Assembly: GCA_012861695.1 (NCBI GenBank)
Contig: JAAOOA010000033.1
Span: 11,710,325 to 11,774,324 of the forward strand
Reading direction: 5' to 3'
Length of the DNA: 64,000 nt
Source: Trematomus loennbergii
Lineage: Eukaryota; Chordata; Actinopteri; Perciformes; Nototheniidae
A model generated the notes under the pieces. It did no database searches. It was not told the DNA's origin and saw only the letters and a list, made by a program, of their open reading frames with translations. Below, one piece after another: positions 19,030 through 29,099 of the stretch. A program made the translations under genes and the position numbers. Positions within the stretch are counted from its first letter, which is position 1. Each line of letters begins with the position of its first letter.

Positions 19030-19250
19030 GCAGCTGTTTTTATTTAGTCTTAGTCTTAGTCTTTAGACGAAAATGGTTATTAGTTTTAGTCACATTTTAG
19101 TCATTTCTATCCTTCATAGTTTTAGTCTAGTTTTAGTCGACGAAAACTCAAAACGTTTTAGTCTACTTTTAGTCGACGAAAACTCAAAACGTTTTAGTCT
19201 ACTTTTAGTCGATGAAAAATTACATTTTAGTCAACTTTTAGTCAAAATGT
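19030..19250. repeat. Tandem minisatellite with TTTTAGTCGACGAAAACTC unit
   Basis: A unit of about 36 bases occurs twice almost exactly and continues in degenerate form. TTTTAGTC and its complement GACGAAAA recur through the block, so each unit contains a small inverted repeat around GTCGAC. Confidence 0.8.
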
Positions 19251-19573
19251 TTTCTCTCTTTAAACCAATTCAGTTAGGCAAATACAGGTTTCTGACATTG
19301 TAATCAAGGTGACAGCATCAAGTGTTGAAATTCATAAAGCAACATTTCACTCTCTTAACACTTTACTTGTGTAATATCTAGGGATGGGTATCGTTAAGGT
19401 TGTCTACGGTACTATAGTCTTATCGATACTGCTTATTGATCCGGTACTTTAACGGTATTCTTGTATTTACTTTTTGTTATTTTTTAAAGGAAAAAACTAA
19501 CAAATTGTTAACCGAATTAATTGCTTTATTTAAATGTGAAATAAATGAAAAATATATAATTATGTTAAAATAT

Positions 19574-19705
19574 TGTAGGCTACTGTACTTGAGTAAAATG
19601 TTGAGGTACTTGTACTTTACTGGAGTATTTAAATGTTTTGCTACTGTGTACTTCTACTCCACTACAGTTCATAGTTAAATGGTGTACTTCTACTCCACTA
19701 CATGT
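19574..19705. repeat. Dispersed fish repeat fragment (TACTCCACTACA type)
   Basis: The block contains TACTTGTACTTTACTGGAG and two copies of GTACTTCTACTCCACTACA. A related degenerate fragment in the opposite orientation occurs at about 48818-48975. I do not assign a named family. Confidence 0.5.
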
Positions 19706-19887
19706 ATTTAATACCTTTAGTTATTACCTGCAAAAACAGGGCTGGAAAGAGCAAATAGAGCGAAATGAGGCATGGCTAAAATGCAGGATCTGTTTGGTAT
19801 TTTGAAAAAAAAACTATATTTATATACTTTATATAGGTATGGCCCTACAATATATTGTTCAAATATAGCATGATATGTCCCCTTTAA

Positions 19888-20959
19888 GTTATTCACTTTA
19901 TAAAGACTCTGCTGAAGAATAAGCACAAACTACAAAAGTCTAACACAGAAGTGAAAGTCACCGTGTCTTTTTAAGAATGGCAAATTGATAAATAGCTCAA
20001 AGTTAAGAGTTATTTGACCCTTAAACAGCCTCAAAAGGGGCACATTGTCAATAAAAAAGACTGATATGCCAGCTGCACTCAAACCCATTAGCCCATTTAG
20101 ATTGTATTTGCCAAAAGTCATAAAAAAGGTTTTCCTTGAGGATGTCGTCCTGTAAAAAATGACACCCCCTCTCACCAAATAATGACACCATAGAACTACC
20201 TTTTTAATAGAGAGACAGTGCTATTGAAATGTGAATGTTTGGAAGTTAACAAAAGCCACTACACACTGATTACTCAATTGACTCAAACACAAACACACAC
20301 AGTGTGGCATTAGCATTGCGCAGTATTTCAAATGGTTATGTAAGGTCACAAATAATCACTCGTCGTGCAATTATCATCACAAGCGCAGATTTTCTCTTTT
20401 GACCCTGGCTTTGATTACAACCCCACTCCACTGAAACCATTTGAATTGAACTAACATGGTTGATTCATGGCTTTCATCCTCCTGATGAGCAGGAAGCTCC
20501 AGCGAAGGCCGAACAAGAGGACATCTGTTTCCGCTGGGTCATGTAAGGCGCTCAGCGGGGGGGCTTTAATGTATCCCGCTACAGCCGCTCCATTGGGGAC
20601 AAGTGGTAATACTTGGTCTGAGGCTGTGGACTCTCAGATCAGACGGGTGATGTTGCCATGCAGACAGAAAGTCACGAGTCTCCCCAGGGTCTCTATCAGC
20701 TGCGCTTCAGTTAGGACAAGGCCATGATCAACTCAACCATCCATCTGGCTACATCTACTGAGTATATCATTCCCAAAGATGTTGCCTTCTGTAAAAAATA
20801 GATTTTCGCAGTATGATTTTTTTGTTTTCTTTTACAAGCTGTTAATGATCTATGATATCTTGCAGACCCCATGTGCGGAGTCCTGACCCGGAGGCTGGAA
20901 ACGTAATGCAATAAACCAGCCAGCATGTTGTTGATTATCTAGCGGAAACCATTAGCTGA
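19888..20959. other. Intron segment, nothing recognised
   Basis: No exon is visible. A GC-richer patch at about 20470-20720 carries an 86-codon ORF with no domain. Confidence 0.55.
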
Positions 20960-20962
20960 TAA

Positions 20963-22690
20963 ATGTTGATCAGCAGAAAATTAATATGCAAGCATTTGGA
21001 TTGTCAGTATAGAACTTTTCAAACCAAACAACCTAACAGGTTTCTTAAATGTGAGAACTTGCTGCATTCTTTGAAAGGTATCACACAAAAAAGTATTTTT
21101 GTCATATTACCTTATCAATTCAAACACCATGACACAATTCATCAGATTAATGGTAAAAACTTAGAGGACATTATTCAACTTCTGAAATCCTCCTCCTGCT
21201 GCCTTGATATTATTCCAACAGGATTTTTCAAAGATGTTTTTCCTTGCATGGCCTCAGATCTACTTCATATAGTAAACACATCTCTTCACTCAGGTATTTT
21301 TCCAGAGGCCCTGAAAACTGCAGTCATTAAACCGCTCTTAAAAAAGAATAATCTAGATGCCTCAGTAATGAACAATTATAGGCCAATATCAAACCTGCCA
21401 TTTCTAGGTAAAATCATTGAAAAAGTTGTATTTCAACAGTTGAGTAACTTCTTGCATTTAAATAACTGTTTGGATGTGTTCCAGTCAGGATTTCGTCCAA
21501 ACCACAGCACTGAGACTGCTCTTGTAAAGGTCTTCAATGACATCCACTTAAACACAGACAGTGGCAGAACTTCAGTGTTAGTATTATTAGATCTCAGTGC
21601 TGCGTTTGACACTGTTGACCACAACATATTACTAGACCGACTAGAAAACTGGGTGGGACTTTCGGCAACAGTTCTAAATTGGTTTGAGTCCTACTTAAAG
21701 GACAGAAAAAACTTTGTTTCTATAGGTAAATACACATCTGAGTTGACAAATATGACATGTGGGGTACCTCAAGGCTCCATCTTGGGGCCTCTTCTCTTTA
21801 ACATCTACATGCTACCACTGGCTCAGATAATGAAAAACAACAAAATAAGTTACCATAGCTATGCGGATGACACACAAATTTACGTAACAATTTCACCAGG
21901 AGATTATGCTCCAATTCAAACACTGAGTAAGTGCATTGAACAAATCAATGACTGGATGTGTCAGAACTTTCTCCAATTAAACAAAGATAAAACTGAGGTA
22001 ATGGTTTTTGGAGCCAAGGCAGAACGTATAAAAGTTAGCGCTGAGCTTCAGTCTGCAATGTTCAAAACAACAGATAAAGCCAGAAATCTAGGTGTAGTCA
22101 TGGACTCTGACCTGAGTTTCAACAGTCACATTAAAACAGTTACTAAATCAGCCTACTATCACCTAAAGAACATATCTAGGATTAAAGGACTAATGTCACA
22201 GCAGGATTTGGAAAAACTTGTCCATGCTTTTATCTTCAGTAGACTCGACTACTGCAATGGTGTCTTTACAGGCCTCACTAAAAAATCTATTAGAAAGCTG
22301 CAGCTAATTCAGAACGCCGCTGCTCGAGTCCTCACTAACACTAAGAAAGTGGATCACATCACTCCTGTTCTGAAGTCCTTACACTGGCTTCCTGTGTGTC
22401 AAAGAATAGATTTCAAAATATTGTTGCTAGTTTATAAAGCTTTGAATGGTTTAGGCCCAAAATACATGTCTGACCTACTGCTAAATTATGAACCATCCAG
22501 AACTCTCAGGTCTTCAGGGACTGGTCAGCTTTCTGTCCCCAGAGTCAGAACTAAACATGGAGAAGCAGCATTCAGTTATTATGCTCCAAATATCTGGAAC
22601 AAACTCCCAGAAACCTGCAGGTCCGCTGCAACTCTTACTACTTTTAAATCCAGGCTGAAGACTTTTCTTTTTGCCGCTGCTTTTAATTGA
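20963..22690 (+). CDS. LINE reverse transcriptase, L2/Maui-like, 5'-truncated ORF2
   Basis: This uninterrupted 575-codon ORF encodes a non-LTR retrotransposon reverse transcriptase. Conserved blocks occur in order: YRPISNLPFLGKIIEKVV, FQSGFRPNHSTETALV, the first catalytic aspartate in LLDLSAAFDTVDH (about residue 210), GVPQGSILGPLLF, and the catalytic box YADD (residues 300-303, DNA 21860-21871). The thumb and C-terminal region follow, with LHWLPVCQRIDFKILLLVYKALNG near the end. The sequence pattern fits the L2 clade of the CR1/Jockey group. The N-terminal apurinic endonuclease domain expected in a full ORF2 is missing. The first roughly 30 residues may be host DNA read through the truncation point, so the ATG is probably not the native start. 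It is probably not expressed as a host protein. Confidence 0.93.
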   Translation: MLISRKLICKHLDCQYRTFQTKQPNRFLKCENLLHSLKGITQKSIFVILPYQFKHHDTIHQINGKNLEDIIQLLKSSSCCLDIIPTGFFKDVFPCMASDLLHIVNTSLHSGIFPEALKTAVIKPLLKKNNLDASVMNNYRPISNLPFLGKIIEKVVFQQLSNFLHLNNCLDVFQSGFRPNHSTETALVKVFNDIHLNTDSGRTSVLVLLDLSAAFDTVDHNILLDRLENWVGLSATVLNWFESYLKDRKNFVSIGKYTSELTNMTCGVPQGSILGPLLFNIYMLPLAQIMKNNKISYHSYADDTQIYVTISPGDYAPIQTLSKCIEQINDWMCQNFLQLNKDKTEVMVFGAKAERIKVSAELQSAMFKTTDKARNLGVVMDSDLSFNSHIKTVTKSAYYHLKNISRIKGLMSQQDLEKLVHAFIFSRLDYCNGVFTGLTKKSIRKLQLIQNAAARVLTNTKKVDHITPVLKSLHWLPVCQRIDFKILLLVYKALNGLGPKYMSDLLLNYEPSRTLRSSGTGQLSVPRVRTKHGEAAFSYYAPNIWNKLPETCRSAATLTTFKSRLKTFLFAAAFN

Positions 22691-22870
22691 ACTATTCACA
22701 TCTTAAACTGCACTATAACTTTTAACTTTTATCCATGTATTTTTTCTTTTAATGTTTATTTTATTATCTTTTCTTTTTAATGACTGATTTTAAATGCCAT
22801 TTTTAAAATGTCTTCCATTTTTGTAAAGCACTTTGAATTACCTTGTGTTGAAAGGTGCTATATAAATAAA

Positions 22871-22908
22871 CTTGCCTTGCCTTGCCTTGCCTTGCCTTGC
22901 CTTGCCTT
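22871..22908. repeat. (CTTGC)n tail of the LINE
   Basis: About seven CTTGC units follow the AATAAA-containing 3' end directly. L2-group elements often end in short tandem units instead of poly(A). Confidence 0.9.
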
Positions 22909-22914
22909 ACCTTA

Positions 22915-24456
22915 TGATAATGACAACCATTTTATTTTTTTAGGACAAAATATGAACTTGAAGAAGTCAACAGGGACTTTAATCCTAAAGGGCATTATAT
23001 TTCAATTTGTTTTCCTTTTTTCAACAAAATAATGTATCGTAAATCATTATGATAAAATCGTCAGATGAATCAATAGCAGGTAATGTAGATACCACCCGAT
23101 TGATGTATTAGCCATTATCTGTCTTTGAGGATCCCAGATGTTTAGTAATTATATCAAACACAATAGTTGAACTTCAGACTATGATTTCCTTACTTCTCCC
23201 CCCTCTATCCCTCCATTTTATCCATCAATCGTCCTTTTCTCTTTGGCGAGTTTCTCCCGTTAAGAGCAGCCTAACCCGTTCTGATTACGCTTCATCCTCC
23301 TACCCTGTTCTGTGGAGCTGTGGTTAAAGCATTAGCCATCGAAGCGGCCCCCCTCGTCTCAGCGCTCCACAGTCCATCTCTAACTCACTAACCCTCTGCC
23401 CCTCCTGTGACTGAGGCCATTAACCTGGTCACGCAAACACACAGCTCACATAAGGATGGTCCACAATGGCGTGAGCTCTAGCCTGGCAGCTTTAGTTGTG
23501 TACACAGAGGCTGGATAGCAAGATACTTTAAAATGTGGAAAACAACCATTCGTGGGCACTCAGGACGTTCATTATCTCTCTTTTATTGTTGTTTCAGTCT
23601 CCTTATGTGCAACATTTCTCAAGATTTGAATGTCCTAAATATTTTGTGTACTTTTAGATGCTTTTTTGTATGTTGTTACTCTCTCAAAACTGGCATTGGT
23701 GTGTGAGCTGCTATAAAACACTTTTCTTAACACCCTATGTCACACAAGTGGGTTGCATCTCTGCTAAGTCACTATTTGTCAACAGTAAATGGTGTCTATT
23801 GTTTTGTATACAATCTGGAACACTATTGTAAGTCGCTTTGGATAAAAGCGTCAGCTAAATGCAATGTAATGTAACACTTAATTACAGTTGAAACCAATAA
23901 CTCAAAGTAAACATAGAAAATTACTTCAATTGAATCTGGTGCAGAAGATACGTCGAAAGTATACTTATTATGAGAACAGAACACCATTTTTTTAAATCAC
24001 TATTTGTATGTCAGTTACTCATAATGTTACTTGAGGAAAACGTGGGTTTTTTGCATGTCTCCACATTGGTCCTATAACTTGATCATAGAGAAAAGTCTTT
24101 CATGAATAAGACTTAACTTGAAAAAGTGCAGAGGCATGTGACAAAAAAAAAAAATGTGTTAGAGTTTTAGGTAGCACAGAATGAGTAATTGAAATACAAA
24201 TGGTAATTATCAGAGTGAAGTGTTCCTTTAAGTCAGGCGACCAGCAGGGAAACTGTATAATATATCCTTAGTATTAAATGTATAAGGCAATCATGTTTAA
24301 TTCATGTTAAATTACCCTCATTTATCTGCTGCACACTATTAAGTGACAACTGTTGTCAGCAGGGTGCAAAGCTGGTCACACAGTGCTCTATTGGATAGAA
24401 AGTTATAGTTCAACTCTCTGTTAATAAGGACTAAAGCAGTCCGAGCTACCAGGTGT
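22915..24456. other. Intron segment with a SINE-tail fragment
   Basis: No coding exon was seen. A GC-richer patch lies at about 23230-23480. A SINE-type tail at 23824-23876 is listed separately. Confidence 0.55.
23824..23876 (+). repeat. SINE 3' tail fragment
   Basis: GTAAGTCGCTTTGGATAAAA followed by GCGTCAGCTAAATGCAATGT matches the tail of the SINE at 62854-63053 apart from a few substitutions. The tRNA-like head is not recognisable upstream, so this is a truncated or decayed copy. Confidence 0.75.
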
Positions 24457-24483
24457 GACACACACACACACACACCACACACA

Positions 24484-24545
<62 letters not shown>

Positions 24546-24550
24546 ACACC
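24457..24550. repeat. (CA)n microsatellite
   Basis: About 94 bases of CA with CC interruptions near 24476 and 24491. Confidence 0.97.
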
Positions 24551-27005
24551 AAACACCTGCAGGCCTCCCCTGACAGCCCTTTATTTGTTACAGTGGGCTT
24601 ATTAACGAGCAGACCAACTATCCCCATCTTTCTTCTTGCGTTTTTTTCCCCACGATACCTTTCTCCTCATTTCCTCTCTGCAGCGGTCACGTGGGTCTTA
24701 CCTCATTAGGTAGATACCCTCCCCACAGATTCATTACAGTGAAAGTATTTGCCGTATGAAATGGATGCCTTGTCCCAGATAGAGATGTCCCCCGGTCCAG
24801 CTCTGGTCCCCTGCCTCATACACATCACTCTCCCCTATGAAAATAGAAAGCTCTCTTTGCCCACTGTGGTCCCATGCTGATCTGATTGTGGGACATCGTC
24901 AAGGATACTGCACCATAGAAAGTGTTTTCCTTTCGGCCTTAAAAGGAAACAGCCTGAAAGTCTAACAGGCAACATTTGTGTGATATTCCAGGAAAATATA
25001 AGTTAGGATTTTGAGCTGCCCCCAATTGTGTACCATTACCAGGATAGTTACTAATCGTGAATGGTACCAAAGCCCTGAATACATGTTTATTTGAATTGAT
25101 AAATTATTGAAGCAATAAGTGTTTTGTTACCATATTTTTAAGCCCCACACTGTTTAGTTTCATTTATGCTTTTTGAATTACAAATAATAAATGATGATTG
25201 CTTCTTATGATAGATTAGGAATGTGTATAGTAGTCCTAATTATGTCATTAGGCAGAGGCTTTCTAAAATAATCGGAGCATATTTAGCCCACTACATTATT
25301 CTTCATTTAGAAAATTGTTATTTTTCACAGATTATAAACATATTTGTATCATTTTTAATCAGTGTTATCCCATTGTTGCTTCCACACAAAAGCAACAACA
25401 ATAAACCCACATGAAAGCAGAAGAAAGACAACCAAATTAAATCTTATTTGGCATCCTTTGTCTTCTTTTGGATGAACACGCTTGGCCAAATGACTGATTA
25501 CTGCATTAAGCCAGCAATCTCCAGCAGCGTGATGGAGAAGCCAAAGCTTTTTTTATTTGTATATAATTATGTATTCATCTCTCTTCTGACCAAAACAACA
25601 GATTTGTTAATTTGTAGGATAATAAAGCACTTTCTAAAGGAGCTTTGTTTGTAAATCCCTTTTGAATTATGAACACCTTTTTAGAAGCATGTGATGTTTT
25701 ATGAGCTGCATCTTCAATGTGGAGTTTTATTGAAATTGCAGAAGCTTTCTCTTTGTTTTGTCCTGTTCCTCATGCACTCACATCCCAGCAGCTCTCTGAC
25801 GGCAAACTCTGAACTAACAGCTGTTTGTTCTTTTATTCCTCACCTCTCTAACACAGACTGCCTACTCATCATTTTCTCTGTCTTTGCACTCAAACACAGC
25901 AAATTACACAAACACACACTCACTCACAAGGATGAAGACACACCACCCGACAAAAAACTAAATAATCTCTTCTGAAAGAAATGTTTATTCATGCTTAAGA
26001 CATTTTGAAATGCTTGTCACAACATTCGCATTGCTTTTTCAGTGGTGAGCCGTACTCTGTGGTGCATTTCATCATCTGCACGGCTTTAGCTCTTCACGCA
26101 TGTTGCCCCAGCCTGGCGCATGCAGCTGTATTGATAATTGAAATGTGAGACATGAGTGAATACGTTGAAATAGCAGTGTAATTTAGAATGTCATTTCTAT
26201 ATTTACATGCACAAACACACATTCTGCTCTCTCTGTTGTTGGAGTAATTATCAGATCTTTAATGTTAACTCTTTATGGGAAGCCATTTTGGCACTCTCTC
26301 TTGTGTCTTGTTGAGTTAACAGGTGGTACTGCATAATTTTGGAGCGCTCCATCTACATGGCTTGCTTTTTTTACCGTTCTTAACACCACTCTTTAAAAGC
26401 TGTTGATAAACACCTCCGAACAGTTAAGAAACTTGAAAGTGACAAATGAATATCATTTGGCCACACCCTTTATTTCACAATTCTTTCATCACTCTAATGG
26501 CTGCATAAAAGCAAAATACGAGGTGCTGCAAATTCACTGTGAAACTTTTCTTACCAGGTGCTTTTTTTTGTTAAAGATGGGATCCTACTGCTAACAAGTG
26601 AGATTATGAACTTCTCTCCCAGCATCAGTATTAGAGGCAACAATTAATGAATGCCATTATTTGCCAGGCAACACTTGCTTTGCAGTAAACTGCCTTTTAT
26701 GGAGACACATTGCTTCGTCTTCATTCAGATCTGTTTCTTTGCTGCTGTACCCCCCCCCCCTTTTAAGACCACTTTCCTCTCCTCTATCTTTTGCCCTTAT
26801 TTTTCTCCCACTATGCCCCCAATACGGCGCAGACGGGGATTTGAGTGACTCTGTCAAGCTTCTCTACATTCCCCGCTCTGTGTTAAATTGGTTCGGAGCT
26901 TAAGTAGAGTGTGAGCTTGGAAAATAACAAATAAAGATACAAGCATCACCTCAAGGCAAAGTGACCCTGGGTAGAAAAATAATCTTACAATACTGGATGT
27001 CCCTG
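24551..27005. other. Intron segment, nothing recognised
   Basis: AT-rich intron without domain-bearing ORFs. A run of 11 C lies at 26750-26760. A 94-codon ORF at 25691 has a hydrophobic N-terminal half but no supporting splice sites or family resemblance. Confidence 0.55.
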
Positions 27006-27153
<148 letters not shown>

Positions 27154-27628
27154 CTCTGAGGCTAAAATGTATAGCTGTGTTTGCTCTTAATCCAATGCCG
27201 CATTTTTAAGATGTTTGCTTTTATATTTGACTGTATGTTTAGCTGCTACGATTTTTCATTTTAACTTTGTTAGTCACAATGTGTTAATTTTTCTTCCATT
27301 TTAAGACATTTCCAAAATGTATTCCTTTTCTGTTTGTTCTTTTTAACTTGTAGACATAGTACAACTTCTATCTCGTCAAAATAGTATGCTAGGTTTTGAA
27401 TATAATGTCCGATAAGGTACACACAGCAAGAGTGGAGACTGATAAGACATAAATGACAGGGTAGACAAGATAACACAAGATGAGATACTGCCTGGGGCCC
27501 AAACTATCAAGGTGTTAATTGTGAATTTTAATGCATTTTATATGAAGTCATGTCTTATTCTTAAGATATAAACCTTATGAACCCAACACATTATGAAATG
27601 CAGTTCAAAATGTTTCTGTCATTGATGT

Positions 27629-27860
27629 AAATGGTAAATGGACTGTATTTATACAGCGCTTTATCCAGTTTTTTATGAACCCTTGAAGTGCTTTTCAAGC
27701 TACAAGTGATCATTCACCAACTCACACCTCATTCATACAGAGCAATGTGCTATTTGCTCAAGTAAGTATTCACACGCATTCACACACTGTTGGTCTTGCA
27801 ATCGGGAGCAACTCTGGGTTAAGTATTTTGCCCAAGGATACATGGATATGTTGAAGTGTG
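27629..27860. repeat. Dispersed fish repeat (GGTAAATGGACTGTATTTAT type)
   Basis: The block starts AATGGTAAATGGACTGTATT and continues with an AGCGCTTT core, a CATTCACACACTG stretch and TTTTGCCCAAGGATACATGG. I recall this order from a very common dispersed repeat of bony fish, but cannot name the family with certainty. It is decayed and has no ORF. Confidence 0.55.
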
Positions 27861-28225
27861 CTTTCCGAAATCTAACACAGCCTTATCTTCTTTGATTATG
27901 GCAATTCAGAAGATGTGCACCGTACTTTAAACATCATGTCTTTCCTTAACTTACATTAGTTATTTTCTAACCCTTTAGAAACTTGTATATGATACCTGTG
28001 CAAGAAACAGATTCAAATTGTATCCCCCAAAATTATAATTTAGTAATATGCTTCCTTTGAACTGCTCTTAGCTGAGAGTCCAGACAAAAAAGATAATACC
28101 AAGAGTACCCTATAATCAGCACATCAATTCCATAATCAGGACTATTCCAAAAGAACAAATTTAGACAATTGTACTGCTTTTTATGCATTCAGCAGGGACA
28201 TGTCTAGACAAATATTCAAAGGACT

Positions 28226-28233
28226 GTATGGAG
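28226..28233. repeat. Left target-site duplication of the hAT element
   Basis: GTATGGAG directly precedes the element's TAGGGATGCCAG end and is repeated exactly at 29092-29099. Confidence 0.9.
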
Positions 28234-28556
28234 TAGGGATGCCAGCGATTATTCGATTATTCGTTACAGTCTCCATAATCGAATATTATTTTTAAAAATC
28301 GATTTTATTAATATATTTTTTTATTAATATTTATGTTTTTCTTTTTTTTCCTGGTTTGGTTTCAACCAAAATATAGACTAATGCTAATAATAGTAATAGT
28401 ATTAATAATTGTAAATGACCATTGATCACACCACCAGTTTGTTTTACTGTAAACTTGGAGGAAGCCAGCAGCGCAGAGTGCAGACTGCTGCTGCAGCCTG
28501 GTACACACCGACCCCGCCCCTCCCTCTCCCCTCCCCTCCCCTCCCTCTCCGTCGTG

Positions 28557-28835
28557 GAAGGAGGCGGTTTCCTTGAGTTTATGGCAAGCGTGGAACCAGA
28601 TTACAGGGTCCCGGGCCGTACTCTTATCAACTGTCTCAAAGGTGTCGATAACCACCGACGGGTGGACGGCACTCACAACTGAATCCTATGTTACCATAAC
28701 CTGCCATTATATCGATAGTGAATGGGAGATGAAGAGTGCGGTTAATTTAGCTGAGGGGCTCCGCAGTGCTCTGTGCCCTCGGAAAGGGTTTTTTCGGCGG
28801 CAGGACTAATCCTTAACCGGCTGCGCTCTCGCCTA
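28557..28835 (+). pseudogene. hAT transposase remnants
   Basis: Three pieces of a hAT (Ac/ZBED-like) transposase are recognisable. The first reads FMASVEPDYRVPGRT, in the frame of base 28557. The second, in another frame, reads VSITTDGWTALTTESYVTIT and then HYIDSEWEMKS, which is the conserved region around the first catalytic aspartate. The third, back in the first frame at 28791-28835, reads FSAAGLILNRLRSRL, the C-terminal dimerisation motif. Everything between the second and third pieces, including most of the catalytic core, is missing. It cannot encode an active enzyme. Confidence 0.85.
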
Positions 28836-28998
28836 CACCCATACTTACACACATAAAGTAGGCTATTTATTTAATTTATTTCAATGATGCTATTATTAAT
28901 ACTGTTCTACCTGAAGAGCCCTTTTGTACCATGTACACGTTCCAGTAAAAGAAAACAACGGAATACCATTTGTCAGTGTTTTTTTTTTCCTCCTCCCC

Positions 28999-29018
28999 GG
29001 GGGGGGGGGGGGGGGGGG
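28999..29018 (+). repeat. G20 homopolymer
   Basis: Twenty consecutive G inside the hAT relic. The length may be unreliable in assembly. Confidence 0.85.
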
Positions 29019-29091
29019 CGATTAATCGATTAATATTCGCCAGGGCTGTCCGATCTTCGATTTTGGTCATGGTCAGTTTCTGGCATCCCTA

Positions 29092-29099
29092 GTATGGAG
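29092..29099. repeat. Right target-site duplication of the hAT element
   Basis: An exact second copy of GTATGGAG immediately after CATCCCTA. Confidence 0.9.

Larger units (their letters stand above)
18305..19887. mobile_element. TTAA-flanked MITE, long copy with extra internal DNA
   Basis: The left end repeats TTAAAGGGGACCTATCATGC exactly, and the right end GCATGATATGTCCCCTTTAA is its near-exact inverse. TTAA marks both sides. The first 310 bases and last 160 match the copy at 2120-2603. The middle 1.1 kb is absent from that copy. It holds a tandem AGTCGACGAAAACTC-type repeat (19030-19250), a stretch beginning GGGATGGGTATCG (19381) and a block rich in ACTTCTACTCCACTACA (19574-19705). The last two resemble ends of other dispersed fish repeats, so nested insertion is likely. 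There is no transposase. Confidence 0.75.
20963..22914 (+). mobile_element. L2/Maui-like LINE, 5'-truncated, with CTTGC-repeat tail
   Basis: The element covers the reverse transcriptase ORF plus a 3' UTR. The UTR ends AAAGCACTTTGAATTACC, then GTGCTATATAAATAAA, then a short tandem tail of CTTGC units at 22871-22908. That ending is typical of L2-group LINEs. The 5' boundary is uncertain by about 150 bases. I see no clear target duplication. The intact ORF suggests a fairly recent insertion. Confidence 0.88.
28234..29091 (+). mobile_element. Non-autonomous hAT transposon (deletion derivative)
   Basis: The element has 12-bp perfect terminal inverted repeats, TAGGGATGCCAG and CTGGCATCCCTA, and an exact 8-bp target duplication GTATGGAG, the length expected of hAT transposons. 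Subterminal DNA is rich in CGATTATTCGATTA-type motifs at both ends. At 858 bases it is far shorter than an autonomous hAT. It keeps three transposase fragments in order (about 28557-28622, 28630-28745 and 28791-28835), so it is an internal deletion product, not a MITE of unknown origin. It also carries a CCCCTCCCCTCC tract near 28525 and a 20-base G run at 28999-29018. Confidence 0.92.

Noticed and set aside
20963..22690. The 575-residue ORF as a host protein-coding gene
   Set aside because: All conserved blocks are those of a LINE reverse transcriptase and the 3' end is a LINE tail with CTTGC units.
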